DNA of 64,000 bases from Arthrobacter echini (GTDB lineage Bacteria > Actinomycetota > Actinomycetes > Actinomycetales > Micrococcaceae), in the NCBI RefSeq assembly GCF_004803505.1, contig NZ_SSWH01000004.1, positions 186,001-250,000 on the forward strand, given 5' to 3'. This document shows, piece after piece, positions 8,141 to 17,369 of the stretch (positions within the stretch are counted from its first letter, which is position 1; each line of letters opens with the position of its first letter). A model generated the notes under the pieces. The model ran no database searches, was not told the DNA's origin, and worked only from the letters and a program-made list of their open reading frames with translations. Made by a program: the position numbers and the translations under genes.

Positions 8141-10639
8141 GTGAGTACCACCCCAGGGGACGACCAGCCGGACGAGACCACGTACGACGTCGCGGCCATC
8201 GAGGCCCGATGGCCGGCGGTCTGGGAGCGGCTGAAGCCCTTCGCGCCGTCCGACGACGGCGAGCGTGAGCGGCGCTACGTGCTCGACATGTTCCCCTACC
8301 CGTCCGGGGATCTGCACATGGGCCACGCCGAGGCGTTCGCGATGGGCGATGTGGTGGCGCGGTACTACCGGCAGCGTGGATTCGACGTCCTGCATCCCAT
8401 CGGCTGGGACTCCTTCGGCCTGCCCGCCGAGAACGCCGCCATCAAGCGCAACGCCCACCCGGCGGACTGGACCTACGCGAACATCGAGACCCAGGCGACC
8501 TCCTTCAGGCGCTACGCCATCAGCGCGGACTGGAGCAGGCGGATCCACACGTCCGATCCCGAGTACTACCGCTGGACCCAGTGGCTGTTCGTCCGGTTCT
8601 TCCAGCAGCGCCTGGCGTACCGCAGGAACTCCCCGGTGAACTGGTGCCCGAAGGACCTGACCGTGCTCGCCAACGAGCAGGTCGTCAACGGGGTCTGTGA
8701 TCGCTGCGGGACCCCGGTGACCAAGAAGAACCTGAACCAGTGGTACTTCCGGATCACCGACTACGCCGACCGGCTGCTGGACGACATGGAGCAGCTGAAG
8801 GGCCACTGGCCCGAGCGCGTGCTCGCCATGCAGCGCAACTGGATCGGACGCTCCGAGGGCGCACACGTGCACTTCCGCATCGAGGCTCAGGGCGATCAGC
8901 CGGAGAACGACATCGCCGTGTTCACCACACGCCCCGACACCCTGTACGGGGCGACCTTCTTCGTCGTCGCCGCGGACGCCGAGCTGGCGCTGGAACTCGT
9001 CATGCCCGATCGACGCGCCGAGCTGGAGACCTACCGCGAGCAGGTGAAGAACCTGTCGGAGATCGAACGGCAGGCCACGGAGCGTGAGAAGACCGGCGTC
9101 TTCACCGGGCGCTACGCGATCAATCCGCTCACCGGCGAGAAGCTGCCCGTCTGGGCCGCGGACTACGTGCTCGCCGACTACGGTACAGGTGCCATCATGG
9201 CGGTCCCGGCCCACGATCAGCGCGACCTCGATTTCGCGCGCGCCTTCGACCTGAGCGTGCGCACCGTCGTGGACACCGGTGCCGAGGACGCCGCAGCGAC
9301 CGGCATCGCGACCACCGGCGAGGGCACCTTGGTCAACTCGGGAGAGCTCAGCGGACTGGACCGCGACTCCGCCATCCGTCGTGCCATCGAGCTCATCGAG
9401 CAACAGGGCACCGGTGAGCACACCGTCAACTACCGGTTGCGCGACTGGCTGCTGTCGCGGCAACGGTTCTGGGGTACTCCCATCCCGATCATCCACTGCC
9501 CCTCCTGCGGCGAGGTGCCGGTTCCGGACGATCAGCTCCCGGTGACACTGCCCGAGGGTCTGCGCGGCGAGGCCCTGGCGCCCAAGGGCGCATCCCCGCT
9601 GGCCGCGGTCGAGGAGTGGGTGAATGTCCCGTGCCCCTCGTGCGGAGGTGCGGCCAGGCGTGATACCGACACGATGGACACGTTCGTGGACTCGTCCTGG
9701 TACTACCTGCGCTTCGTGGATCCGCACCTGGAGACCGCTCCGTTCGACACCGACGCCGTGAACCGCTGGCTGCCCGTGGGGCAGTACGTGGGGGGCGTGG
9801 AGCACGCCATCCTGCACCTGCTCTACAGCCGGTTCTTCACGAAGGTCCTGTTCGATCTCGGCATGGTCGACTTCACCGAACCCTTCGGCGCACTGCTGAA
9901 CCAGGGGCAGGTGCTCAACGGCGGCAAGGCCATGAGCAAGTCCCTCGGCAACGGTGTGGATCTCGGTGAGCAGCTGGACCGCTACGGGGTGGATGCCGTC
10001 CGCCTCACCATGGTGTTCGCCTCCCCGCCGGAGGACGACGTCGACTGGGCCGATGTCTCGCCGTCGGGCTCCGCGAAGTTCCTCGCGCGGGCCTGGCGCC
10101 TGGGCGCGGACGTGACGAGCGCCGTCGGCGCAGATCCCTCGACCGGGGACAGGGCCCTGCGCTCGGTGACGCACCGGACCCTGGCCGATGCCGCCGAGCT
10201 GCTGGAGGGCAACAAGTTCAACGTGGCCATCGCCAGACTCATGGAACTGGTCAACGTCACCCGCAAGGCGATCGACTCCGGCGTCGGCGGCGCCGACCCT
10301 GCCGTGCGCGAGGCCACCGAGGCGGTGGCGATCATGCTGAGCCTCTTCGCCCCCTACACGGCCGAGGACCTCTGGAGCCGCCTCGGTCATGAGCCGACTG
10401 TCGCGACCGCGGGCTGGCCCGCCGTCGATCCGGGCCTGCTGCGACAGGAGAGCGTGGTCGCGGTGGTGCAGGTGCAGGGAAAGGTGCGCGAGCGCCTGAC
10501 GGTGTCGCCGGACATCGCCGAGGAGGAGCTGCGCGAGCTCGCCCTGGCCAGCGAGCAGGTGCAGCGTGTCCTGGACGGGCGTGACATCCGCACCGTCATC
10601 GTGCGCACCCCCAAGCTGGTCAACATCGTTCCTGCCTGA
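8141..10639 (+). CDS. leuS: Leucyl-tRNA synthetase
   Basis: An 832-residue class I aminoacyl-tRNA synthetase that charges tRNA-Leu. The HIGH motif appears as HMGH (59-62) after MFPYPSGDL, and the KMSKS loop as AMSKS (597-601). Between them lie the CP1 editing domain ([28 protein letters not shown]) and cysteine pairs (CDRCG; CPSCG twice), and the tRNA-binding and C-terminal domains follow. A GTG start at 8141 gives the usual leucyl-synthetase N-terminus; the frame open from 8003 overlaps the attenuator. Expression is probably controlled by the leader peptide and terminator at 7941-8015. Its TGA overlaps a possible ATG of the following degV-like gene. Confidence 0.96.
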   Translation: MSTTPGDDQPDETTYDVAAIEARWPAVWERLKPFAPSDDGERERRYVLDMFPYPSGDLHMGHAEAFAMGDVVARYYRQRGFDVLHPIGWDSFGLPAENAAIKRNAHPADWTYANIETQATSFRRYAISADWSRRIHTSDPEYYRWTQWLFVRFFQQRLAYRRNSPVNWCPKDLTVLANEQVVNGVCDRCGTPVTKKNLNQWYFRITDYADRLLDDMEQLKGHWPERVLAMQRNWIGRSEGAHVHFRIEAQGDQPENDIAVFTTRPDTLYGATFFVVAADAELALELVMPDRRAELETYREQVKNLSEIERQATEREKTGVFTGRYAINPLTGEKLPVWAADYVLADYGTGAIMAVPAHDQRDLDFARAFDLSVRTVVDTGAEDAAATGIATTGEGTLVNSGELSGLDRDSAIRRAIELIEQQGTGEHTVNYRLRDWLLSRQRFWGTPIPIIHCPSCGEVPVPDDQLPVTLPEGLRGEALAPKGASPLAAVEEWVNVPCPSCGGAARRDTDTMDTFVDSSWYYLRFVDPHLETAPFDTDAVNRWLPVGQYVGGVEHAILHLLYSRFFTKVLFDLGMVDFTEPFGALLNQGQVLNGGKAMSKSLGNGVDLGEQLDRYGVDAVRLTMVFASPPEDDVDWADVSPSGSAKFLARAWRLGADVTSAVGADPSTGDRALRSVTHRTLADAAELLEGNKFNVAIARLMELVNVTRKAIDSGVGGADPAVREATEAVAIMLSLFAPYTAEDLWSRLGHEPTVATAGWPAVDPGLLRQESVVAVVQVQGKVRERLTVSPDIAEEELRELALASEQVQRVLDGRDIRTVIVRTPKLVNIVPA

Positions 10640-10659
10640 TGGACGGGAAGGACTCCCCG

Positions 10660-11547
10660 ATGCGAACGGGCGCATCGGCACGCATCGCCGTCGTCACCGA
10701 CTCGGCGGCCGGGTTCCCGCCGGCATGGCGGGAGACGGGCGGAGCCGCGGAGGCGGTGCGAGTGGTCGCGCTGCCGGTGCTGGTCGGCAACGACATCCTC
10801 ACCGGTGAGCACGACGACGTCACAGCGCCCCTGATGCTGGCACTCGCCGCCGGCTCCGATGTGCGCACCTCGCGGCCCTCGCCCGGCCAGTTCGATCGCG
10901 CCTACGGACACCTCGCCGAGCAGGGGTACGACGGCGTGGTCTCCGTCCACCTCTCCGGCTTGCTCTCCGGCACGGTGGAGGCTGCGCGAATGGCCGCAGC
11001 CAGGGCTGCGCTACCCGTGGAGGTCATCGACACACGCACCGCCGGAATGGCGCAGGGACGAGCCGCACTCGCAGCGCTCGATGCAGCGCGCGGAGGTGCC
11101 GATCTGCAGTCGGCCGCTGCCGCCGCCGCGATGACGGCCCGGGACTCCTCGCTCTATTTCTACGTCCCGAGCCTCGAGCAGCTCCGGCGCGGGGGGCGCA
11201 TCACGGCGGCGGCCGGGTGGCTCGGGACGCTCCTGTCCGTCCGGGTGATTCTGCACGTCCGCAGTGGTGCGCTCGTGCCCCTGGAACGCATGCGCTCGGC
11301 GGAGCGCGGGCTGCAGCGGCTCGAGGAGCTCGTCGTCGCCGACGCCGGGGCCAGGGCCGGTCAGGTGCATCTGACGGTGCATCACTTCGGCAACGAGGAC
11401 GAGGCCCTGTCCCTCGCCGAGCGCCTGGGGGCTGCCACGGACGCGACGTCCGTCTCGTGCGCGCCGTGTCCCGCCGTCCTCGCCGCGCATGCGGGCCTCG
11501 GTGTCGTGGCCGTCACCATCAGCGGAGTGCGGTCCCGGGCAGAGTGA
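10660..11547 (+). CDS. DegV family fatty-acid-binding protein
   Basis: A 295-residue DegV-family protein, the type that binds a fatty acid and, in Firmicutes, presents it to a fatty-acid kinase. The family N-terminus IAVVTDSAAGFP, the substrate-loop TSRPSPGQFDRAY and the middle VHLSGLLSGT-EAAR and IDTRTAGMAQG segments are visible, followed by a LRRGGRI-containing C-terminal domain. The start at 10660 has AAGGA (10648-10652) seven bases upstream; an ATG at 10639 overlapping the leuS stop is the alternative. No fatty-acid kinase gene lies nearby, so the pathway role here is uncertain. It is cotranscribed in principle with leuS. Confidence 0.85.
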   Translation: MRTGASARIAVVTDSAAGFPPAWRETGGAAEAVRVVALPVLVGNDILTGEHDDVTAPLMLALAAGSDVRTSRPSPGQFDRAYGHLAEQGYDGVVSVHLSGLLSGTVEAARMAAARAALPVEVIDTRTAGMAQGRAALAALDAARGGADLQSAAAAAAMTARDSSLYFYVPSLEQLRRGGRITAAAGWLGTLLSVRVILHVRSGALVPLERMRSAERGLQRLEELVVADAGARAGQVHLTVHHFGNEDEALSLAERLGAATDATSVSCAPCPAVLAAHAGLGVVAVTISGVRSRAE

Positions 11548-11638
11548 GGCGCACGCTCCGCGGTTCCATGCACGGGAGATGTCCACATAGCCGTGCCTCC
11601 GATCCTGCTGCTGCAGTGCATCCGCCTAGCGTGTCGGT

Positions 11639-12796
11639 ATGGCAAAGCACCGATGGCCGACCGCGGACGGTGGTCGGCACCCGAGTTCCGCTGGAGGAGC
11701 CGTCCGGCCGGAGGTGCACGTGCAGACAGCCTGGGACCCGTACCAGGCCGAAGCGCCTTCGTCCACGAAGCTGCGGATGGGTCCGGATGCCGACCTGCGC
11801 ACCGACACCGAGGTCTCGCTGCCGGTCGTAGCGGGGTCGAGCGCCGGTTCCCCGGCCCCTCGGATCCGCTCTGCCGTACCGCCCGGCTACGTACCCGACG
11901 AGGAGGATACGGACAGGGGCACTGGCTGGGAGGACCCTCGTGCTACCCGCGGCCTCCACTGGCGCGTCTACCGGTCTGCCGCCCTGATCTTCCTCGGGGT
12001 GGCACTGGCCGTCGGAGCCGCACTGTTCCTCGTGCGCAGCTCGGAGCCCTCGGCCGCTGCCATCTCGGTCGAGCTCGACGCCGACCGCCCCGGAGGAAGC
12101 GACACCGGCGCGTCCGGGACGGCCCCGGACACTTCCGCAACCACCCCCTCGCCCACTGCAGGGGTACCGGTCACAGCCTCCGGTGCCGCCGGTTCCAGCC
12201 CGGGGCACGGCAGTGCGGATTCCCCGATCGATGCACCCCTGCCCGGACCGGACGGGGACGGAACGATCGTCGTCTACGTCACGGGTGCCGTCGCAACACC
12301 GGGCGTGGTCACGATCCGGGCCGGCACGCGTCTGGCAGAAGTCCTCGAGGATGCAGGGGGCGCTCTACCCGAGGCCGATCTCGAGAGTATCAATCTGGCC
12401 TCACCGCCCTTCGACGGCCAGCACATCCACGTGCTCGCCGTGGGTGAGGAGCCACGAGCAGACCTGACGGAGCAGGGGATCACTGCGTCGTCACCGACGG
12501 TGGCCGGAGCGCAGGGATCAGGAGGGGTGACCGCGTCAGGAGGTCCAACGTCAGGAGGAGCGCCAGGGGCCGGTACTGCCGGCGCGGACGGTGCAGCAGC
12601 GGCACTCATCGACATCAACACCGCAACGCTCGCCGAGCTCGAGACCCTGCCGCGCGTCGGCCCGGTGCTCGGACAGCGGCTCATCAATTGGCGGGAGGAC
12701 AACGGGCCCTTCCTCCAGGCTGCGGACATCGACGCCGTGCCCGGCATCGGCCCGGCGATGCTCGAGGGCATCCTTCCCCTCATCGTGGCCCGGTGA
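11639..12796 (+). CDS. comEA: ComEA family DNA-binding protein (SLBB plus helix-hairpin-helix)
   Basis: A 385-residue membrane-anchored DNA receptor of the ComEA type. A charged cytoplasmic N-terminus of about 110 residues precedes one membrane segment (AALIFLGVALAVGAALF, about 113-131). A low-complexity Ser/Thr/Gly linker, an SLBB domain (VVYVTGAVATPG, around 215-285), a second Gly/Ser-rich linker and a C-terminal double helix-hairpin-helix (DINTATLAELETLPRVG and VPGIGPAMLEGI) follow. In competent bacteria ComEA binds incoming double-stranded DNA outside the membrane and hands it to ComEC. Its TGA overlaps the comEC GTG by 4 bp, and no pilus genes are in view. Long linkers are common in actinobacterial ComEA. 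Confidence 0.9.
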   Translation: MAKHRWPTADGGRHPSSAGGAVRPEVHVQTAWDPYQAEAPSSTKLRMGPDADLRTDTEVSLPVVAGSSAGSPAPRIRSAVPPGYVPDEEDTDRGTGWEDPRATRGLHWRVYRSAALIFLGVALAVGAALFLVRSSEPSAAAISVELDADRPGGSDTGASGTAPDTSATTPSPTAGVPVTASGAAGSSPGHGSADSPIDAPLPGPDGDGTIVVYVTGAVATPGVVTIRAGTRLAEVLEDAGGALPEADLESINLASPPFDGQHIHVLAVGEEPRADLTEQGITASSPTVAGAQGSGGVTASGGPTSGGAPGAGTAGADGAAAALIDINTATLAELETLPRVGPVLGQRLINWREDNGPFLQAADIDAVPGIGPAMLEGILPLIVAR

Positions 12797-15459
12797 ACCA
12801 GCGCTCCTCGCTGCGCCGGTCACCGCTCCGTGGAGCTCGACGGGATGAAGCAGGGAGCTTCGCAGCACTTGGGCCCGTAGCTGTGTCCGGATCTGCGGCT
12901 GCAGCTGGGTCTCCGTCCGGCGCCGTACCTGGGGATGCGCCGAGGAGAGCGAACGGATCTACCCTGCTGTCGCGGTGGGGCGGTGACGTCAGGCTGGTAC
13001 CGGCGGCTTCGGCGGCCTGGGTCGGAGCCGCACTCGCCATCCGCGGCGGAGCGACAGCCGCGACGGCCGCCGGTCTGCTTGTCGCGGTCGGGGCGGTCCT
13101 GCTGGGATGCCTGGCCCTTCCGGCGGCAGCGGACGACAGACGCCGGCGAATCGTGCTGCCGGTGCAGGGGATCGCGCCCGCAGCTGCCCTGGCCCTGGTT
13201 CTGCTGGCAGCCGGTGGCAGCCTTGCCCGGGCCGAGAGCGGGCCGGTGTCCGAAGCGGTTGCCGGTTCCACCCCGTTCACCGCGCTGCTGCGCATCTCGG
13301 GTGAACCCGTGGCACTCGGGGTCGGGTCCTTCGGAGGGGAGCGGTTCATGGTCGACGCCGAGGTGACCGGCGGCGTCCTGCGGGGCAGGGTCTTTGCTGC
13401 AGCAACCCCGGTGGTGGTCCTCGGCTCGGAGCAGTGGGGGCACCTCGGGCGTGGGGACACCGTCCGGGTACCCGGAACGGCTTCGCCTCCGGATCGACTC
13501 GGACGGGCCACCGCGGTCTTCGTGCCCGCGAGCGCGCCGACGATCGAGGAGGCCGGGGGCCGGCTCGGCTACACAGGTGACCTCCGCGGACGGTTCCGCG
13601 ACCTGTCTCTGCGCGACGCCCGCGACGGAGGGCTCCTTCCGGGTATGGCGCTCGGTGATCGGACCGGCATGGACCCGGCACTCGCCGAGGCCATGAGGAC
13701 GACCGGTCTGACGCATCTGACCGCCGTCAGCGGTGCGAACTGCTCCTACGTGGTCGGCTTCGCCTACCTCGGTCTGCGGACCATCCGGGTGCCGCGCCTG
13801 GTTGCCGCCCTGGGCGCCGTCGTCGCGCTCGTCTGCTTCGTCATGCTGGTGGGACCCGAGCCGAGCGTGCTGCGCGCTGCCGTCATGGGAAGCATCGGGG
13901 TGGCAGCGGTGCTCTCCGGCAGGGGCAAGGTGTCCCTGACCGTCCTGCTGGTCTCCGTCATCGCCCTCCTGGCGGCCGACCCGTGGCTCTGCGTGTCGTT
14001 CGCCTTCATCCTGTCCGTGCTGGCGACACTGGGACTGATCACCGCCGGGCCGATGGTGGTCAGGGTACTCGAGCGGATCATGCCGAGGTTCATCGCGCAG
14101 TTGCTCGCCATCCCGCTGACGGCCCAGATGTTCTGCACACCGGTCCTCGTACTGCTGCAGCCCACTCTGCCGCTGTACTCCCTCCCGGCCAATGTCCTGG
14201 CCTCGCCGGTGGTCCCGGGGATCACGCTGCTCGGCATGCTCGCCGTCCTGGCACTGGTTGCGGCGCCGGCTCTGGCGCATCCGTTGATCACCGCAGCGCA
14301 CTGGGGCACACGCTGGGTCGCAGGCGTATCGGACGTGCTGTCCACCGCCCCCGCAGCCTCGCTCCCGTGGCCGACCGGCGCCGCGGGAACTGTCGCGGCT
14401 GTCCTCGGAGCGGTGCTCCTGCTGCTTCTCCTCGCCAGGTACGAGACAGCTGCCCGGCGGGGGAGCCCTGCCGGGAGCACGGAGGAGGAGGATCCGCGCC
14501 TGCGTCCTCCCTCAGCGAGTTCGCTGCGCCTGCGCGGTGGCCGTCGCCCGACGGGACGGGCGGGGCCGCCCCGTCGGGTCGGACCGGGCGCGCGGCCTTT
14601 CGCCCGTTCCCTCGTGCGTCCGGTCGCGATCGCCGTGGCGGTGTGCATCGCCGGAGGCCTCGTCCTCGTGGGGCGGAGCGCGCCGCCGGAGGCACGCTGG
14701 ATCCTCACGATGTGCGACGTCGGGCAGGGCGACGGGATCGTCGTCAGGACGACCGAGGGACACGCGCTGGTGGTCGATGTCGGCCCCGATCCCGAGGCGA
14801 TCGACCACTGTCTGGACACTTTGGGCATCCAGGTGATCGACGCGCTCGTCATCTCCCACCTGCACGAGGACCACTACGGCGGAATCGAGGGAGCGGTGCG
14901 CGACAGGACCGTCTCGGCCCTGTACTACTCCACAGGAGAATCGAGCCTACCCGGGGTCCTGGCCGATGCCGCTGGCAGCGCCGGGGTCGCCGTCACGAGG
15001 CTCACCGACACCACCGAGCTCGATCTACCACCCCTGGCGGTGGATGTCCTCTGGGCGGGAGGCCACACGGCCGGGACCGAGGAGAACGATTCCAGCGCCG
15101 TCCTCGAGATCCTCGTTCCCACCTCCGAGCGGCCGATCTCGGTCCTTCTGCTGGGGGACCTCGAGGAACAGGCGGCGGCCACCTTGCTGGCGGAGCAGCC
15201 GGACCTCGCCGGCAGTACGGTGGATGTGCTGAAGATCGCCCATCACGGTGCGCGGAACGGCGGTACGGCCCTGATCGAAGCGCTCCGGCCGAGGCTCGCT
15301 CTCATCTCGGTCGGCAGCGACAACGGCTATGGTCACCCCCATGCCGCCACTCTGGAGGCACTGGATTCGGTCGGGACAGCCACCGCGCGGACGGACCAGC
15401 TCGGCTCCTTCACGCTCGATGTCGTCGATTCACTGCTCGAGATACACCGCATCAGGTGA
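12793..15459 (+). CDS. comEC: ComEC/Rec2 DNA-uptake channel
   Basis: An 888-residue polytopic membrane protein predicted to form the channel for single-stranded DNA import during transformation. The central competence domain shows LRRA/GLTHLTAVSGANCSYV-like signatures (TGLTHLTAVSGANCS) with many hydrophobic spans; the C-terminal third is a metallo-beta-lactamase domain with DVGQGDGIVV and the metal site HLHEDHYGG (about 689-697). The GTG at 12793 overlaps the comEA stop; an ATG at 12688 lies inside comEA and is unlikely. The N-terminal 60 residues are basic and low-complexity. Together with comEA this is the classic late-competence pair; whether this strain is transformable is not shown. Confidence 0.93.
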   Translation: MNQRSSLRRSPLRGARRDEAGSFAALGPVAVSGSAAAAGSPSGAVPGDAPRRANGSTLLSRWGGDVRLVPAASAAWVGAALAIRGGATAATAAGLLVAVGAVLLGCLALPAAADDRRRRIVLPVQGIAPAAALALVLLAAGGSLARAESGPVSEAVAGSTPFTALLRISGEPVALGVGSFGGERFMVDAEVTGGVLRGRVFAAATPVVVLGSEQWGHLGRGDTVRVPGTASPPDRLGRATAVFVPASAPTIEEAGGRLGYTGDLRGRFRDLSLRDARDGGLLPGMALGDRTGMDPALAEAMRTTGLTHLTAVSGANCSYVVGFAYLGLRTIRVPRLVAALGAVVALVCFVMLVGPEPSVLRAAVMGSIGVAAVLSGRGKVSLTVLLVSVIALLAADPWLCVSFAFILSVLATLGLITAGPMVVRVLERIMPRFIAQLLAIPLTAQMFCTPVLVLLQPTLPLYSLPANVLASPVVPGITLLGMLAVLALVAAPALAHPLITAAHWGTRWVAGVSDVLSTAPAASLPWPTGAAGTVAAVLGAVLLLLLLARYETAARRGSPAGSTEEEDPRLRPPSASSLRLRGGRRPTGRAGPPRRVGPGARPFARSLVRPVAIAVAVCIAGGLVLVGRSAPPEARWILTMCDVGQGDGIVVRTTEGHALVVDVGPDPEAIDHCLDTLGIQVIDALVISHLHEDHYGGIEGAVRDRTVSALYYSTGESSLPGVLADAAGSAGVAVTRLTDTTELDLPPLAVDVLWAGGHTAGTEENDSSAVLEILVPTSERPISVLLLGDLEEQAAATLLAEQPDLAGSTVDVLKIAHHGARNGGTALIEALRPRLALISVGSDNGYGHPHAATLEALDSVGTATARTDQLGSFTLDVVDSLLEIHRIR

Positions 15460-15567
15460 GACACGGCACGTCCCACACCCCCTCGGGCACATCGCCCGAC
15501 ACCGGCTTTCGGGCCACGGCGACGCCGTGCGAGAGTAGGAGCTGATCCGACAGAAGGGACCCACCGC

Positions 15568-16566
15568 GTGGCATCACCCAGGGCAGGGAGCGCAGGAGAA
15601 TCGACGTCCTGGCGCGAGGTACGCCCATCGGCCGTCGTGCTCCTGTCCGGTCCGGAGGAGTACCTGGCCTCGAAGGCTGCGGAGTCGATCCGCCACCAGG
15701 TCCGGGCAGTCCATCCCGAGGCCGAACTCGTGAGCATCGACGCCGGATCGTACGAGGCGGGAGCGCTCGCGCTGCAGACCAGTCCGTCGCTGTTCGGCGA
15801 CTGGAAGATCGTCGAGGCCACGGGCCTGGCACAGATGAACGACGACTTCCTCGTCGACTCCCTCGCCTATCTCGCCGATCCGGCGCCCGATGTCGTTCTC
15901 GTGCTCGGCCACTCGGGAGGCAACCGCGGCAGGAAACTGCTCGACACCGTCAAGGCGATGAAGGCCACGATCGTCGACTGCCAGCCGCTGAAGAAGGATG
16001 CCGAGCGGGCCGACTTCGTCAGCACGGAGTTCCGCACCGCGCATCGGCGCATAGCACCCGACGCCGTCCGCGCCCTGGTCGCCGCCGTCGGCTCGAAACT
16101 ACCCGAGCTCGCGGCAGCCTGTCAGCAGCTCATGGCGGACACCGGCGGCGAGGTCACCGTGGAACTCGTCGAGAAGTACTACGGCGGCCGGATCGAGGCC
16201 ACGGGTTTCAAGGTGGCCGATGCCGCGCTGGCAGGACGAACAGCGCAGGCACTGTCGATGCTCCGTCACGCTCTTGCAACCGGCGCTGATCCGGTGCCGA
16301 TCGTCGCGGCCCTCGCGCTGAAGGTACGCGCCGTGGCGAAGGTACACGGCGCCAGGGGCTCCTCCGGGCAGCTCGCCAGGGAACTGGGCATGGCGCCGTG
16401 GCAGGTGGACCAGGCTCGCAAGGAGGCCCGGCGCTTCAGCTCTGCGGCCCTTGCGCGCTGTATCCGTGCACTGGCCGAGGCTGATGCGCAGGTCAAGGGC
16501 GAGGCGCGGGATCCCGTGTACGCCGTTGAACGCGCCGTGACCGTCATAGCACTGGCAGAGGACTGA
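15568..16566 (+). CDS. holA: DNA polymerase III subunit delta
   Basis: A 332-residue clamp-loader delta subunit, which opens the sliding beta clamp during replication. The N-terminal AAA+-like domain lacks a Walker A, as expected for delta, and begins with the conserved VVLLSGPEEYLASKA. The C-terminal helical collar (LRHALATGADPVPIVAALALKVRAVAKV ... ARRFSSAALARCIRALAEADAQVKGE, given here in pieces) is typical. A GTG start at 15568 has AAGGGA upstream. It follows comEC by 108 bases, the usual arrangement comEA-comEC-holA, and converges on rpsT across a strong two-way hairpin. Confidence 0.92.
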   Translation: MASPRAGSAGESTSWREVRPSAVVLLSGPEEYLASKAAESIRHQVRAVHPEAELVSIDAGSYEAGALALQTSPSLFGDWKIVEATGLAQMNDDFLVDSLAYLADPAPDVVLVLGHSGGNRGRKLLDTVKAMKATIVDCQPLKKDAERADFVSTEFRTAHRRIAPDAVRALVAAVGSKLPELAAACQQLMADTGGEVTVELVEKYYGGRIEATGFKVADAALAGRTAQALSMLRHALATGADPVPIVAALALKVRAVAKVHGARGSSGQLARELGMAPWQVDQARKEARRFSSAALARCIRALAEADAQVKGEARDPVYAVERAVTVIALAED

Positions 16567-16683
16567 GTCCGGCCGGCGCAGCGGCATCAGAGCCGCCGTC
16601 CGGGTACCCCGACCATCGGTAGAGGCCACCCGACCCCCGCGGGTCGTGGTGCGCCGTTCGGTCGGCCGTTGGACCCACACGGA

Positions 16684-16722
16684 CATGAGGGGCCCGTTCC
16701 GTACCGGAACGGGCCCCTCATG
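16684..16722. terminator. Bidirectional terminator between holA and rpsT
   Basis: An 18-bp perfect stem, 16684-16701 paired with 16705-16722 around a 3-base TAC loop, with core AGGGGCCCGTTCCG. It lies 117 bases after the holA stop and 32 bases after the rpsT stop on the opposite strand, so it can serve both convergent genes. Confidence 0.85.
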
Positions 16723-16754
16723 GTCGAACGCCGGTGGCGTGCTCGAGCGCAGCT

Positions 16755-17015
16755 CTAGAGCGCGTTGACCTTCTTCGAGATCGCCGACTTGCGGTTCGCA
16801 GCGTTGTTGCGGTGCAGCACACCCTTGCTGACAGCCTTGTCCAGCTTGCGGCTGGCAGTGCGCAGGGCCGTGGTGGCGGCGTCCTTGTCCGACCCGGCCA
16901 CCGCGGTGTTCACGGCACGGATGGCCGTCTTGAGCTCGGAATTGATCGAGCTGTTGCGCTGCCTCGCCTTCTCGTTGGTGAGGATGCGCTTCTTCTGGGA
17001 CTTGATGTTTGCCAC
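16755..17015 (-). CDS. rpsT: 30S ribosomal protein S20
   Basis: An 86-residue basic protein of the small ribosomal subunit that binds 16S rRNA. It begins with the hallmark [21 protein letters not shown] (GTG read as Met) and ends [10 protein letters not shown]. The start at 17015 is fixed by homology; the frame upstream to 17138 is spurious. It is transcribed alone, opposite holA, with its promoter (TAAAGT-type extended -10 at 17142-17156) about 130 bases upstream and the two-way hairpin downstream. The 126-base leader between promoter and GTG could hold the autoregulatory site known for S20 in other bacteria, but I see no specific element. Confidence 0.96.
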   Translation of the reverse strand: MANIKSQKKRILTNEKARQRNSSINSELKTAIRAVNTAVAGSDKDAATTALRTASRKLDKAVSKGVLHRNNAANRKSAISKKVNAL

Positions 17016-17369
17016 GTATGAGAACTTTCTTCGTAGTGCGGACTGGTCATGAGGGTTGTCCGGCCGATCGGGGACCGAGCGGCGTGGGGACACCGTGTGG
17101 AGATCGGCCGAAGTGCCCGAAGACCTTCGCGGACACACAGCGCACTACTTTAGCAGAACGGCATCCGCCCTGCCCAACGGAAGGCTCCTCCCGGACGGTG
17201 TGCGCAAGCCGAGAGCCCGGTGCGGAGCCTGAGGCCGGGGCGCCTGCCGCAGCGCGGGACACGGCATGGGACACTGGGAGGTGAACCTGCAGGAGCCGGC
17301 CCGGCCGTTCGCGACGAACGAACCGGCAGGTCCCTGCCCAGCCCGCATCCGCCAACGTGAGGAACCTAC
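17016..17369. promoter_or_regulatory. rpsT/lepA divergent intergenic region
   Basis: No gene is visible in these 354 bases. The minus strand carries CTGCTAAAGTAGTGC (17142-17156), an extended -10 for rpsT identical to that before leuS, with a weak TTGGGC further upstream. lepA is driven rightward; its Shine-Dalgarno GAGGA (17359-17363) lies six bases before the GTG. A distinct lepA promoter could not be assigned. Confidence 0.5.

Noticed and set aside
7964-10681. 905-codon minus-strand frame across leuS
   Set aside because: It is a full-length antisense shadow of leuS, common in high-GC DNA; leuS motifs are unambiguous on the plus strand.
12688-12792. Longer N-terminus for comEC
   Set aside because: It lies inside comEA in another frame and is Arg/Pro/His-rich; GTG 12793 overlapping the comEA stop is more likely.
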